In this document: positions 42,856-53,784 of the stretch, piece after piece
Layout of the letters: the number at the start of each line of letters is the position of its first letter
Numbering within the stretch: the stretch's first letter is position 1
Source of the DNA: Citrus sinensis
Taxonomy: Eukaryota; Streptophyta; Magnoliopsida; Sapindales; Rutaceae
Length of the DNA: 64,000 nt
Direction of reading: 5' to 3'
NCBI RefSeq assembly: GCF_022201045.2
Contig: NC_068560.1
Location: 6,294,001-6,358,000, forward strand
The notes under the pieces: generated by a model
The model's database searches: none
What the model was told of the DNA's origin: nothing
Seen by the model: only the letters and a program-made list of their open reading frames with translations
Program-made: the position numbers and the translations under genes

Positions 42856-43614
42856 CTACAGAGCCCAAATAATTTTTCTACGGCACCTAGACAGTGAACT
42901 CGGCCTAGCAATGCACGAAACAAAATTTGTAGCTTGAACATCAACACAGAGTGTCACCTCCATTAGGAGAGAACGGTTCAAGCATTTAAAAAGTGGCGTA
43001 GTGCCGTATCTGGGGTTTATCGCTCGAGTATATTTCCGTGGATTGAGTTTGTCTCCATCTGGATTTATGCCTGCATCTCGAAATGCGGCCTCCAAGTTCG
43101 CAGCTTTAACCAGTGTGATAGCAGTTCGAAAATATTCCTCGGGCGGCAGGTTAGGCTGGCCTCTGCCGTGATGCTTCCACTCCCTCTTCCAAAACTGTTC
43201 ATTTTCATTTCGGGTAAGACTTGGCCAGAACTTGTTCATCTCGGCAGCAAAAGATTTATTGCTTTCTAGCTACAAAGAAAGAGTAAAAATTAATTAATAA
43301 ATGACCGTAGAATAATGTATAGGAAAAACTATATATATAGCCCATGGGAGTGAAGCAGGTACCATGGCTGGTACATTAATAGTTTGATTATTGGTATTTG
43401 TCGAGGACCTGCCGGAAGAATTTACTGGCCAGAGGCCGTGTAGGACGAATTTTGATGGCTTTATTCTGCAGGGCTCTGGCCTATGAACCTGGCAGTACAC
43501 AGGTGGCCACGTCTGGACTAGAAAATATTGACGAAAATCTTGTGCACCACCGGAGGCGAATGCGATGCAGGAAACTGAGAAAACAAAGAAGATGAACGAG
43601 AAACTTCTCTTCAT
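42856..43614 (-). CDS. S-RNase: S-RNase-like ribonuclease T2
   Basis: Exon 1 is 43614-43363 and exon 2 is 43269-42856, joined in phase 0 (GT donor at 43362-43361, TTTGTAG acceptor) to give 221 residues. The start chosen is the ATG before the hydrophobic signal peptide (SFSFIFFVFSVSCIAFAS). T2 landmarks: FLVQTWPPVYC, first catalytic motif FVLHGLWP (His59), and second motif FWKREWKHHG (Glu114, His118). The single intron falls right after the first motif, in the hypervariable region, as in Solanaceae and Maleae S-RNases. The four C-terminal cysteines (180, 192, 203, 213) and the pair 41/49 are present. The pair that normally joins the HGLWP region to HGTC is absent: HGRG replaces HGTC, and no Cys follows HGLWP. 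The usual Lys before the catalytic His is also His. Divergent placement next to SLF1 supports a pistil S-determinant role. Confidence 0.8.
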
Positions 43615-44082
43615 TTTGATTAACATTAATTTGACAATACTAAAATGCATGAGAGTATAACTGACACATAAATAGATAATATTAAGCAGTGGTATGATAA
43701 AAGGAAGATGGGTGCATGTACAAACTAATTAATGTCATCATAAATAATTTTAATAAGGACCATCCCCCCCTGCTTAATTTGTTTTCTTTTTGTTTTGGGA
43801 TAAATTGGTAATTTTCACTTCATTCCTTGACAGCTGTTGACCTATTTTTTTTTCCCTCCCTAAACAAACTAATTCCATTGTAAAAACTGAATCCTAAAAA
43901 TCATCTGAAACACACAACTCCAATTATCATTCGGACCATAGAATTTTCTCTTATTTTGAGCATCTCTTCCCATAATTAACTTGTGGTTCCCCTCTATCGC
44001 ATTCTTCTATTATAAAGCATTTTAGATGTTACATTATAGAATCAAAATTACTGATTATATTTACAATCAGGAAGAGATAATA
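43615..44082. promoter_or_regulatory. 468-bp divergent intergenic region, S-RNase to SLF1
   Basis: The two ATGs face away from each other 468 bases apart, so both promoters must lie here or overlap. 'ctattataaagc' (about 44007-44018) is a candidate SLF1 TATA box. On the other strand, 'ctatttatgtg' (about 43666-43676) could serve the S-RNase. Pistil and pollen expression from one compact spacer would need separable elements. The SLF-side half (from 43745) is duplicated upstream of SLF2; the S-RNase-side half is not. Confidence 0.5.
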
Positions 44083-45192
44083 ATGTTGACAACCAATATC
44101 AATTCTTTTCCCGAAGATATAACGATTGAAATTCTGTCAAGATTGCCAGCTAAATTTGTTTTGCGATTCAGGTGCGTTTGCAAGTCCTGGCTTGAGTTAA
44201 CTAAGAAACCTTCTTTCATTTCCAAGCATTTCCAAAACAATAGTACAAGAACTCGTCTTTTCGTTGATGCATCTGTTAGTTCTACGGTATTTGGTAGGGG
44301 AATCGTTACATCAGCTTTGTACTTATTCCATGATGAAAAACTTGCAAATTTATCATATGAAGACATTAAACCCCAAATTCATGATGTATTTGTGGGCTAT
44401 CATGATGGTTTATTTTGCATAATGCAGAGTTCAACGAATCGTCTAACTATATGGAATCCAGCAACAAGAGAATTTAGAAACCTTCCAAATTATAAATATT
44501 GTAATTCTTCCAACAGTGTAATGTTATATAGTACTTTCATCGGACTTGAATCTGATCCCATAAATAATGACTTTAAATTGCTTTTCGTACACAACTTATG
44601 GAATGAGAAAAGGAAAAGGTATGGTAAGGTGCCAAATGTTCAAGTGTACACATTCAGAACAAATAGTTGGAGAGAATTATATGATCATCAATTGGATCGT
44701 TATTTTGTATTAGGCGAAGGTCAATTTGGTAGGTTCACGTACTTGAAGAAAGTTTGTTATTGGTTGGTAATCTCGGATACTCGAGACCTAAAAGTGATTC
44801 TTTCATTTCACATGGATAATGAGGTGTTTGAAGAAATAAAAATACCTCCACAAGTAAATTATGACACGTCTATAAGTTTATATAAAGACTCTCTCTCAAT
44901 TGTAATCCCAGATGCAGAGAATTGTTTTGAGATATGGGTGATGAATGACAGTAAGTGTTGGGCAAAAAATTTTACCCTTGGACCCTTCTTCAATCTTAAT
45001 CTTCCAACAAATCATGGATTCTGGAAGAATGATGCCTTTTTTTTAGAATCAGACATTAGGACTGATAACGGTCGCCATTTTTTACGTTGCCTTTTATTAT
45101 ATGACCATAGTGCGAAAGAAATTAAGGATCTCCAACTCACAGAACCAAGAGATGTTTTCATCTATAAAGAGAGTCTGATGACTATACAATGA
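44083..45192 (+). CDS. SLF: S-locus F-box protein 1 (SLF-type)
   Basis: A single-exon gene, as is usual for SLFs. The frame opens at 44026, but the F-box follows the ATG at 44083, giving 369 residues, close to SLF length. The F-box is at residues ~8-48 (FPEDITIEILSRLPAKFVLRF, then CVCKSW; quoted in parts). An F-box-associated beta-propeller-like region follows, with LTIWNPATREFRNLP, NDFKLLFV, VQVYTFRTNSWRE and LSIVIPDAENCFEIWVM. Known SLFs sit in SCF E3 ligases in pollen tubes and mark non-self S-RNases for degradation. Being 468 bp from an S-RNase in divergent orientation is the main reason to prefer SLF over the very large general F-box/FBA family. No break is seen. Confidence 0.82.
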   Translation: MLTTNINSFPEDITIEILSRLPAKFVLRFRCVCKSWLELTKKPSFISKHFQNNSTRTRLFVDASVSSTVFGRGIVTSALYLFHDEKLANLSYEDIKPQIHDVFVGYHDGLFCIMQSSTNRLTIWNPATREFRNLPNYKYCNSSNSVMLYSTFIGLESDPINNDFKLLFVHNLWNEKRKRYGKVPNVQVYTFRTNSWRELYDHQLDRYFVLGEGQFGRFTYLKKVCYWLVISDTRDLKVILSFHMDNEVFEEIKIPPQVNYDTSISLYKDSLSIVIPDAENCFEIWVMNDSKCWAKNFTLGPFFNLNLPTNHGFWKNDAFFLESDIRTDNGRHFLRCLLLYDHSAKEIKDLQLTEPRDVFIYKESLMTIQ

Positions 45193-46276
45193 GAGGAAAA
45201 ATATTTTATGATAAATTGACCTATATGTCATAATTTCAGAGTTTTTTTTTTTTTTTAATTTTTTTGGTTCATCATGATCAAGAGCATAATAGAAAGTATA
45301 CGTGGATGATTGGTGGTTGGTTCGCTTTACAATACCTAGGCCTTTGGCAAACTATAAATTAGGATCTTACTTATTAATTATTAGAGTAAATTTTTGGGGT
45401 AATATATACGTATTATGTAAAAATTTGTTGTTTAATGTTGTCTTTCGTTTTTCTTCGAATGAGAAATAACATGAGTGGTGCTATATATTCTAATTTTTTA
45501 TCCCAAAAAACTATCTCAAATGACGTGACATTCATCAATTGTTTGGCCAGAATAATACAATTAATTCACTTGAATTTTGCAAAGAATTACCAACCCAACA
45601 ATGAATAACATATTATTTGAGATGGAATTTAGGATGAAAATTTTGAGATGTTTATCATTATTCTTAGTACTAGTCTTTTCATATAAATTTTTTTTTCTTA
45701 AAACAAATAAAAAATACAATATGTTGTACAAAGGAAAATCACCGGCAACAAGGTCCAAATATTCTTAAAATCGCGATAATGCAATCAAGGCTACAGTCTG
45801 ATCCTTATAATGAGAATGCGTGGAGTCCTGTTTACCCTCAAAATGAATCACCTAAAGCCTCACGTCAGGTCTACATCTACAATATCTTGGTTGTCACTCA
45901 CGCTTCATCAAATGGATCTTTTCATTCAGAGACCTAACTAATTTTAATAAGGACCATCCCCCCCTGCTTAATTTGTTTTCTTTTTGTTTTGGGATAAATT
46001 GGTAATTTTCACTTCATTCCTTGACAGCTGTTGACCTATTTTTTTTTCCCTCCCTAAACAAACTAATTCCATTGTAAAAACTGAATCCTAAAAATCATCT
46101 GAAACACACAACTCCAATTATCATTCGGACCATAGAATTTTCTCTTATTTTGAGCATCTCTTCCCATAATTAACTTGTGGTTCCCCTCTATCGCATTCTT
46201 CTATTATAAAGCATTTTAGATGTTACATTATAGAATCAAAATTACTGATTATATTTACAATCAGGAAGAGATAATA

Positions 46277-47365
46277 ATGTTGACAACCAATATCAATTCT
46301 TTTCCCGAAGATATAACGATTGAAATTCTGTCAAGATTGCCAGCTAAATTTGTTTTGCGATTCAGGTGCGTTTGCAAGTCCTGGCTTGAGTTAACTAAGA
46401 AACCTTCTTTCATTTCCAAGCATTTCCAAAACAATAGTACAAGAACTCGTCTTTTCGTTGATGCATCTGTTACTTCTGCGGTAGTTGGTATGGGAATCGT
46501 TACATCAGCTTTGTACTTATTCCATGATGAAAAACTTGCAAATTTATCATATGAAGACATTAAACCCCAAATTCATGATAAATTTGTGGGCTATCATGAT
46601 GGTTTATTTTGCATAATGCAGAGTTCAACGAATCGTCTAACTATATGGAATCCAGCAACAAGAGAATTTAGAAACCTTCCAAATTATAAATATTGTAATT
46701 CTTCCAACCGTTTAATACCTCCTAGTACTTTCATCTGTCTTGAATCTGATCCCATAAATAATGACTTTAAATTGCTTTTCGTACACAACTTATGGAATGA
46801 GAAAAGGAAAAGGTATGGTAAGGTGCCTAATGTTCAAGTGTACGGATTCAGAACAAATAGTTGGAGAGAAGTACATGGTCATCAATTGGATCGTTATTTT
46901 GTATTAAACGGAGGTCAATTTGGTACGTCCACATACTTGAAGAAAGTTTGTTATTGGTTGGTAATCGCGGATACTCGAGACCTAAAAGTGATTCTTTCAT
47001 TTCACATGGATAATGAGGTGTTTGAAGAAATAAAAATACCTCCACATGTAAATTATTACTCGTCTATAAGTTTATATGAAGACTCTCTCTCGATTGTAAT
47101 TCCAGACGCAGAGCAGTGTTTTGAGATATGGGTGATGAATGACAATAAGTGTTGGGCAAAACATTTAACCCTTGGACCTTTCTTCAATTTTCGAATAAAT
47201 TTTGGATTCTGGAAGAATGATGCTTTTTTTTTAGAATCAAATTCTAGGATTTATGGTGGTTGCCTTTTTTTACATGAACATCGTACGAAGGAAATTAAGA
47301 ATCTCCAAGTCACAGATCCACAATTTGTTGTCATCTACAAAGAGAGTCTAATGACTATACAATGA
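46277..47365 (+). CDS. SLF: S-locus F-box protein 2 (tandem paralogue of SLF1)
   Basis: Single exon, 362 residues from the ATG equivalent to that of SLF1. The F-box segment is identical to SLF1. Differences concentrate in the FBA region: residues ~64-72, ~146-153, 202-218, and the C-terminal third, which is 7 residues shorter. Overall identity is around 85-90% by eye. The upstream ~330 bases are nearly identical to those of SLF1, so expression is likely similar. Divergence in the presumed RNase-binding part with a fixed F-box fits one SCF assembly with different targets, though relaxed constraint would look alike. No lesion is seen. Confidence 0.8.
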   Translation: MLTTNINSFPEDITIEILSRLPAKFVLRFRCVCKSWLELTKKPSFISKHFQNNSTRTRLFVDASVTSAVVGMGIVTSALYLFHDEKLANLSYEDIKPQIHDKFVGYHDGLFCIMQSSTNRLTIWNPATREFRNLPNYKYCNSSNRLIPPSTFICLESDPINNDFKLLFVHNLWNEKRKRYGKVPNVQVYGFRTNSWREVHGHQLDRYFVLNGGQFGTSTYLKKVCYWLVIADTRDLKVILSFHMDNEVFEEIKIPPHVNYYSSISLYEDSLSIVIPDAEQCFEIWVMNDNKCWAKHLTLGPFFNFRINFGFWKNDAFFLESNSRIYGGCLFLHEHRTKEIKNLQVTDPQFVVIYKESLMTIQ

Positions 47366-48321
47366 GAGGAAAAATATTGTAAGATAAATTGACCTATATT
47401 TCATATTTTCACAGAATTTCTTATTTTATTTTTTTTGTTCATCATGATCAAGAGCGCGTGGTAGAAAATATACGTGGATGATTGGTGATTGGTCGGCTTT
47501 ACAATACCAAGGCCTCTGGCAAACTATAAATTAGGATTTTACTTACGTATTATTAAAGAAAAATTGTTTGGGGGTAATATATATGTATTATGTAAGAATT
47601 TGTTGTTTAATGTTGTCTTCCTTGCTTCTTCGAATGAGAAATAGGAGTCAACTTTTAACTACCAAAAATCAATAATCATTTATAGTAGGTGTAGTGCTAT
47701 ATATCCCAAAAATTTTATTTCAAAAAGCTATCCTAAAGGACGTGGCATTGATCAATTTTTTTGGTGAGAAGTATACAATTAATTCACTTGGATCTTATAA
47801 AGAATTACCAACCAATTAATGAATAACATATTATTTGAGATGTACTTTAGGATAAAAAAATTGAGATATCTATCATTACTCTTTATAATAGTCTTTCATA
47901 TAAAATTTTGTTGTTTCTTAAAATAAATTAAAATCATAAAAAATATTATACAAAGGAAAATTAGCAGCAACAAGGTCCAAACACTCCTAAAATCGCGACA
48001 ATGCAATCAAGGCTGCAGTACGATCCTTATAATGAGAATGTATTGAGTCCTGTTTACAATCAAAATGAATTACCTAATGTCTCAAGCTAGGTCCACATCT
48101 ACAATATCGTTAATCAACAACAAGTATCTTGGAGAATAACTTGGCTTTCACTCACACTTCATCAAAGGGATCTTTTCATTTAGAGACCTAACATTCACAA
48201 TTTCTTATTGTTAATAACTCCTATTTCTCATTTAGAGAAGCAGGAAAAACAACCTTTAAGCAATAAATTTTTACATAACACACATTACCAAAAACAATTA
48301 CTCTTTAATAATAAATAAGGG

Positions 48322-48356
<35 letters not shown>

Positions 48357-48920
48357 TGCTCGAAAATCAAAAGTGCGTGTGTTTTATGCGCTGCGTTTTT
48401 GTGTGTCGTCGATACTTCTTATGTGATGTTGGGGGACCCTCCGACCCCGTTTGCTTTATAATGAGCCAGCATTTTTCGGTTTGGCCGTTGAAAGTACGTG
48501 GCTTCTCTGTTAAACCCTGATTAGCTGGCACGTGTGCAAGTTGGGATTTGGCACGTGTGATTGTCTCGATTGTTTCGATGATCCCTCCCATAGGGCTCGA
48601 CTCCATGCCACAATGTCCTCTTGGGGCATATAAAAATAGGTTTAATTAATCAATATTTTCAATTTGTCAAATATAATTGATTTGATTAATCAAATTTGCA
48701 GGTGCAATTTTACACCGTGTGATCAAATTCTCTTGTTAGCAGGAGGTTCGGTGGAATCAATATTCTTGCATTCGCTGAATGAATCTTTCACCCGAGTTGT
48801 TCTTTATGCATGAATTATATAATATGTTATAAATGTTGCTGATTATTAAACAGTTTTTTTTTTATTTTTTATCGAGTACTTTTCGAACTAGTGCACATGA
48901 AATGGACCGTGATTACTAAA
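47366..48920. other. Gene-free spacer downstream of SLF2
   Basis: Up to 48192 this is the 3' flank of the tandem SLF unit. Beyond it lies a (GA)n run (48324-48352) and a GC-richer patch (48360-48620) with two 'ggcacgtgt' G-box cores (about 48528 and 48552). That patch could be a promoter or an old element. No gene is supported. Confidence 0.4.
48324..48352. repeat. (GA)n microsatellite
   Basis: About 14 GA dinucleotides in a row, flanked by 'gggc' and 'cgagtgc'. Confidence 0.95.
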
Positions 48921-48944
48921 ATTTCACCCCCAATCTCCTAATTT

Positions 48945-49715
48945 ACAGTTTGCCTAAGGCCTTGGTATTACCAATCATCCACGTACATTTTCCACTACGT
49001 ACTCTCAATCATGATGAACCAAAAAAAAAAAAAAAAAAAAAAATTCGGTGGAATTATGAAATTTAGGTCAATTTATCATTCAGTGTTTTCCTCCAATTGT
49101 CTATTAATTTTTGGAGATGAAAACGTGTTTTGGTTCTATGATTTGGAGATCCCTAATCTCTTTCTTACTATGTTCATATAAAAGAAGGCCACGTAGAATA
49201 AGGCGACCATGATTAAACCTATATTCTAAAGAAAGCACATCATTCTTACATAATCCATGATATGTGGGAGTATTGCAGAAAAGTCCGAAGGTTAAATGTT
49301 TTGCCCAATACTTAATGTCATTCATCACCCATCCCTCAAAACAATTATGTGTATCTGGAATTACAATTGACAAAGAGTCTTTATAGAAACAAAGCTCGGT
49401 GTAATCATTTACTCGTGGAGGTATTTGTATTTTGTATTTCTTGAAACACCTCATCATCCACGTGAAATGATAGAATCACTGTTTGGTCTCGAGAATGTGA
49501 GATTACCAACCAATAACAAACTGTCGTCAAGTACGCGTACTTGCCAAATTCTCCATTTAATTAAAAAATAACGATCCAAATATTTACCTCCAACTACTCA
49601 TTCTCAATGTGTACTCTTGACCATTTGACACCTTACTATACTTTTTTTTTTGTTCTCATGCCTTTAGTCGTGAACCAAAACCAACTTCAAGTCATTTATT
49701 ATGGGATTAGATTTA
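48945..49715 (-). pseudogene. Inverted, 5'-truncated SLF pseudogene
   Basis: The minus-strand frame 49457-49104 encodes the C-terminal third of an SLF (DSLSIVIPDTHNCFEGWVMND, KNDVLSLE, HSKKEIRDLQ). Partly frameshifted upstream sequence to about 49715 matches the middle of SLF1. The F-box half is missing: homology stops at about 49720, where an LTR begins. Its 3' flank ('atcatccacgta', poly-A at 49021-49043) is the same 3' flank seen after SLF1 and SLF2, in inverse orientation. This is therefore a third copy of the unit, inverted and truncated. Confidence 0.75.
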
Positions 49716-49719
49716 AAAC

Positions 49720-49962
49720 TGTTAGGATTGTAGTTGTAATTGGAGTCAATCTTGTATTTAGCTGGCATAATATTCTTGTAATATTCTCTTTTCTATTCTT
49801 GGTATGTAAATAAGTTAGTTTAGGAAGGTTGATTGATTGTAGGAAGTCTAGCTTGATTTATGGAGAACAGTATAGATGTAATCTTTTATATATATGTACA
49901 GGATGGAATGGCAGAGAAGCGATTCTCACCACACCAAAATTAGTTTGTTCATGGTATCAATC
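49720..49962 (+). mobile_element. Short Copia-type LTR (232 bp) plus primer-binding site
   Basis: It begins TGTTAGGATTG at 49720 and ends ...TTGTTCA at 49951. A TATA-like 'ttatatatatgtac' lies at 49885-49899. 'tggtatcaatc' follows directly (49952-49962) and resembles the tRNA-Met primer-binding site with two or three changes. No gag/pol is seen downstream. The left edge coincides with the truncation point of the SLF pseudogene. Confidence 0.5.
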
Positions 49963-51379
49963 AAAGGTGAGTGATGAACAAGTGAGAAATCAGATTTCGC
50001 CATATTGCCCCCAAGTAAGTGATAATTGTTGAGTCTTAGAAAATATATATTTATAAAGGAGAAAATCGTCATTTTACATTTCAAGTCTTACTAACATCCT
50101 TACTTTTATGTATTTACGCTTCTTGTGATTTAATTATGTGTGTCTTATTTTAATTAAGTATTTTATGTATTTTAGGGGCATCATGGTCATTTCACAATGA
50201 ACGAGAGATCAGACGGCAAAACAGACATTACTTTTGAACTTAGGATAGTCGAAAACCTAAAGAGCAGCATAAAAGGAAAAATGGCATTGTTCACATGTAC
50301 GATACTGTTCACGACACTGCTCACATAGACGGATCGATGATGTGGCATTGACTGATGAGGTGTCACGATCCTGTTGGACTAAAATTCTTATGTACTGTTT
50401 ATCGGTGACGTGGCAGAATGTTAGTGGACCAAAAATTATGCATACGGTACATGCATATACACAAGATTATTTTCAACCAAACTGCATCACTGTTCAAACC
50501 GTGTCACTATTCAAATCGCGTGGTCAAACCGTGTCATTGTTGATAACTCTAGGAAATGAGAATTATTACATCTATTCTAGACTTGAATAAAGGCCATTTA
50601 GAAAGCAAATAATGTATTTTAATTACATTTTGGCGAATTTTTGCATAAATATTCATTTTAGTTGAGTCTTAACAAGTTTTGCGTGAATCATAGTAATTTG
50701 TGCTAAAAACAGGTTTTAATTTGTAGGTTTTAAATTCATAAAAGGATGCGAAGACATTAGATGAGAAAGAGGAGGAAAGAAGATGACCATAAAAGAAGGA
50801 AAGCACAATCGGAAATGACAGAAGTGCCGTGGCGGATGTTAGAGCAACCAATGCTGCAGCAATCTGGGAGAAACGCGGGAGAAAATATAGGCGCGGGTCT
50901 GCAATTAAATTACAAGCTGCATGTTTCCTAATTTAAACATAGGCACGCGCATGGGTGTTGGTTCGAAAAACCTAATTTGCAAGTATATAAAGGAGGCATT
51001 CACCACAAAGAATGGCAGAGTGGAATAAGCATTCAAAAACAATTACAAAGGCAAGAAGAAGATCAAGAGTAAGGAGGGTTGTTCGGCATCATTGAAGAGG
51101 AGGATCTTTAAACTTTCATCGTGCTCCACTCACATTATCTTTCTTCCTTTGATTTATTGGATGTATTTTGCGATCAGTATATTTATGTTTATTTTTCTCA
51201 TTCAGAACATGAACTGAATTTACTTGTAGTTGATTGACAAATATCCACCCCTACTTAGCATTTAGCAATCAACGTTATTTTGAGAAAATAATTGTTGTAA
51301 AAGTTTAGTTTCGAGACAATAAGTCGTCCATGTGCGTTTATCAATTGAGAATCAGAATTAAAATAAGTTTTTTATTTAA
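49963..51379. other. Retroelement-derived non-coding stretch
   Basis: 50280-50545 contains degenerate 'gttcaaaccgtgtcact' repeats, the reverse complement of the minisatellite at 41.86 kb, so a related LTR-like sequence lies here in opposite orientation. A TATA-like 'agtatataaaggagg' is at 50982-50996, followed by about 150 bases of transcribed-looking leader but no ORF. No gene is supported. Confidence 0.4.
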
Positions 51380-52857
51380 CTTTTAGAATTAGAGTTGGAA
51401 TAGGCTGTATCCTCATCATTGGTATGTCTACTTTGTCAAGGATCAGAATGAATCGTTGCAAGTTAATTACCAAAATGTCTTTAGTTAATTATTATCCTCA
51501 GTATTATATCTATTATAACAGTAACAATAACAATGATTAAAAAAAATAGTAATAACAACAACAATAACAATAATAATATCTTAACCGGCTCATAGGCTTT
51601 AGATAAAACAATTGTTTAATGTTTTGTAGACAAACAACTAGTTGTACCTAAGAGAAAGAAGTAGATGACATGTCTTCCGATACTTTCACATAACTGACAT
51701 GTGTAAATAATATGTGCCGGTGCATATGCTAGCTGACATGTGGTTTATTTTTTAAAATGTAACCGACATGTCATATATTTCATATATAAGACAAAGACAT
51801 GATGTCTGTTTATTTTCTTGACAAACAACACCTCATCTTTAATGTTGAATTCCAAACGATTTTATTAAAAGTAAGAGATTGTTTGTTTTTCAATAGTTGC
51901 TTGAATAATAATCCTTACAATTGTAATTGTAAAAAAAAAGAATAAAAAAATATGAGTGATCACAACCTTTAAGTTCTAATTTTGAGTCCCAACTACTATG
52001 GGTCACTCATCTAATAGATCATGAATTTCATAATTTATAAATTACATATTTATCATCTAATAGATATGTTACTCAATTTTAAGGTAACTATAATAAGAAT
52101 TCCAATTACAACTGTGACTATTGATTACAATTAAAGTTGTAATTACGATTATGTATAATTTTTTATTAAAATTATATAAAATATGCTATTTTAATTAGTT
52201 AACTGGTAAGTACTAAACCCAAATAACCATTTAATAGATTTTCATATTCAAATTTATTGATTTCTTAAATTAAAAAAAGAAAACTACATAATATCATATG
52301 AAACAGAAATCAATGATTGCCTTCTATCTATAATGTTCTTCAATTACAAATGAACAACATTAACTCATTAATCTTGCATTTAGTCATAATCAAATGGGAA
52401 TTAGATTGATGGGTGGGGCACACTTGAGCTATTTGAATTTCTTCTGCACTATTTCATTTAAAAACATGTATTTATAAGCAATATTTTAAAATTTTAAAAT
52501 CTTAAAATTAACTCAATTATGTCATTCTCTAATTTAAGGTTGCATTTTCTCCCTCAAAATTGTCAGATCCTACAAACTAAATTTTCACTTTCACTCAATG
52601 TTGGACATTGATTCTTAATCTTTTTTAGTAAATCATAATTACATCTTCAGTTTGTTCCAAGGTTTTTAGTAAATCCAATTATATATTACTTTTTCATTTC
52701 AAAGATATCGAAGTAAAAAAAATTAAAAAAAAGATATCAAGGCAAAAATAATTTTTTATGGTGAAAACACTTGAAACTTTCAATTTGTGATGGCCTATGT
52801 AGAATATGTGGATCTGGATTTGCCCATTTATGAGACACAAGCATTAACATTCGCTTG

Positions 52858-53481
52858 TAGGGGTGGCAAAATGAAAAATCGAATCGAATCGAATTTTAAA
52901 CGAATTGGGTCAAAATTTTGTGGATTCGGATTTGATTTGTTTATTAAACGAATTAAAATCTCAGGATTCGAATTAGATTCGTTTATTAAACGATTATTTA
53001 GTTTAATTCATTTAATAGATTAATAAAAGAATTGAATCAAATTCAAATTCATTTATTATTAATTTATCCTAATAATAAATGAATCCATAACTAATCGAAT
53101 TGAATATGAATTTGTTTACAAAAGTTAAATAAATAATCCAAACCATAAAAGTTTTCATCTTATTTATATATTGTGTTATTATTATTTATAATTACTAGAT
53201 TAACCTTCAAATTTTAAATTTTTTTTATAAATATTTAAGAATAAATAAGTAATTTAATTAAACGAATAAATTGTATTCGGTTAGTTTATAACCCATTTAT
53301 TAAATGAATACTAAACGAATAAACGAATCAATGTCTTCAAACCTGAATTCAATTCGTTTAATTAACGAATCGAACTGAATTCACCAATTTATAAACGAAT
53401 CAAAATTTTCAAACCCAAACGCGTTTAATTCGCTTCAAATTGAATCGAATAAACAAATCTTGGTCCAAATTGCCGCCCCTA
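52858..53481. mobile_element. 624-bp hAT-type MITE in duplication copy 2
   Basis: The termini are 'taggggtggcaa' and 'ttgccgccccta', inverted apart from one base. Flanking 8-mers are 'ttcgcttg' (52850-52857) and 'gtcgcttg' (53482-53489), one mismatch apart. Copy 1 has an uninterrupted 'aacatttgcttgcaagtga' at about 34880-34900. The inside is AT-rich with repeated 'cgaatcgaat' and 'aaacgaat' motifs and has no coding. Confidence 0.85.
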
Positions 53482-53784
53482 GTCGCTTGCAAGAGAACAT
53501 TGAAAGAAAATATGTTGAGTGGTGAGAATATGATGAATTGGAAACCGAAAATAAAGGTTGATTAGATAATTTCATTTAAAAAATATTTTGGCAAAAAAAA
53601 AAAACTAAGAAAAGGATGTTAAAAGGAAATTGGTGGGTTATTTGAAATAGTCCCATCAAAATATGATATACATAATTTCTTAAGAAAGTTAATTTTAGGA
53701 AAAAAAATTATTAACATGATCTAAGTTGCCAAATTATTTGTGATATTTTTTTGAGATAAAAATTTATGATGTGTAATACTACTC

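Larger units (their letters stand above)
43745..48192 (+). repeat. Tandem duplication of an SLF unit (43745-45938 and 45939-48192)
   Basis: The two units are adjacent, direct and 2194 and 2254 bp long. Each starts 'taattttaataaggaccatc' and ends 'gagacctaac'. Each contains promoter, SLF coding region and 3' flank ('tacgtggatgattggtg'). The 5' ~550 bases are almost identical, and the 3' flanks are more diverged. Confidence 0.9.
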
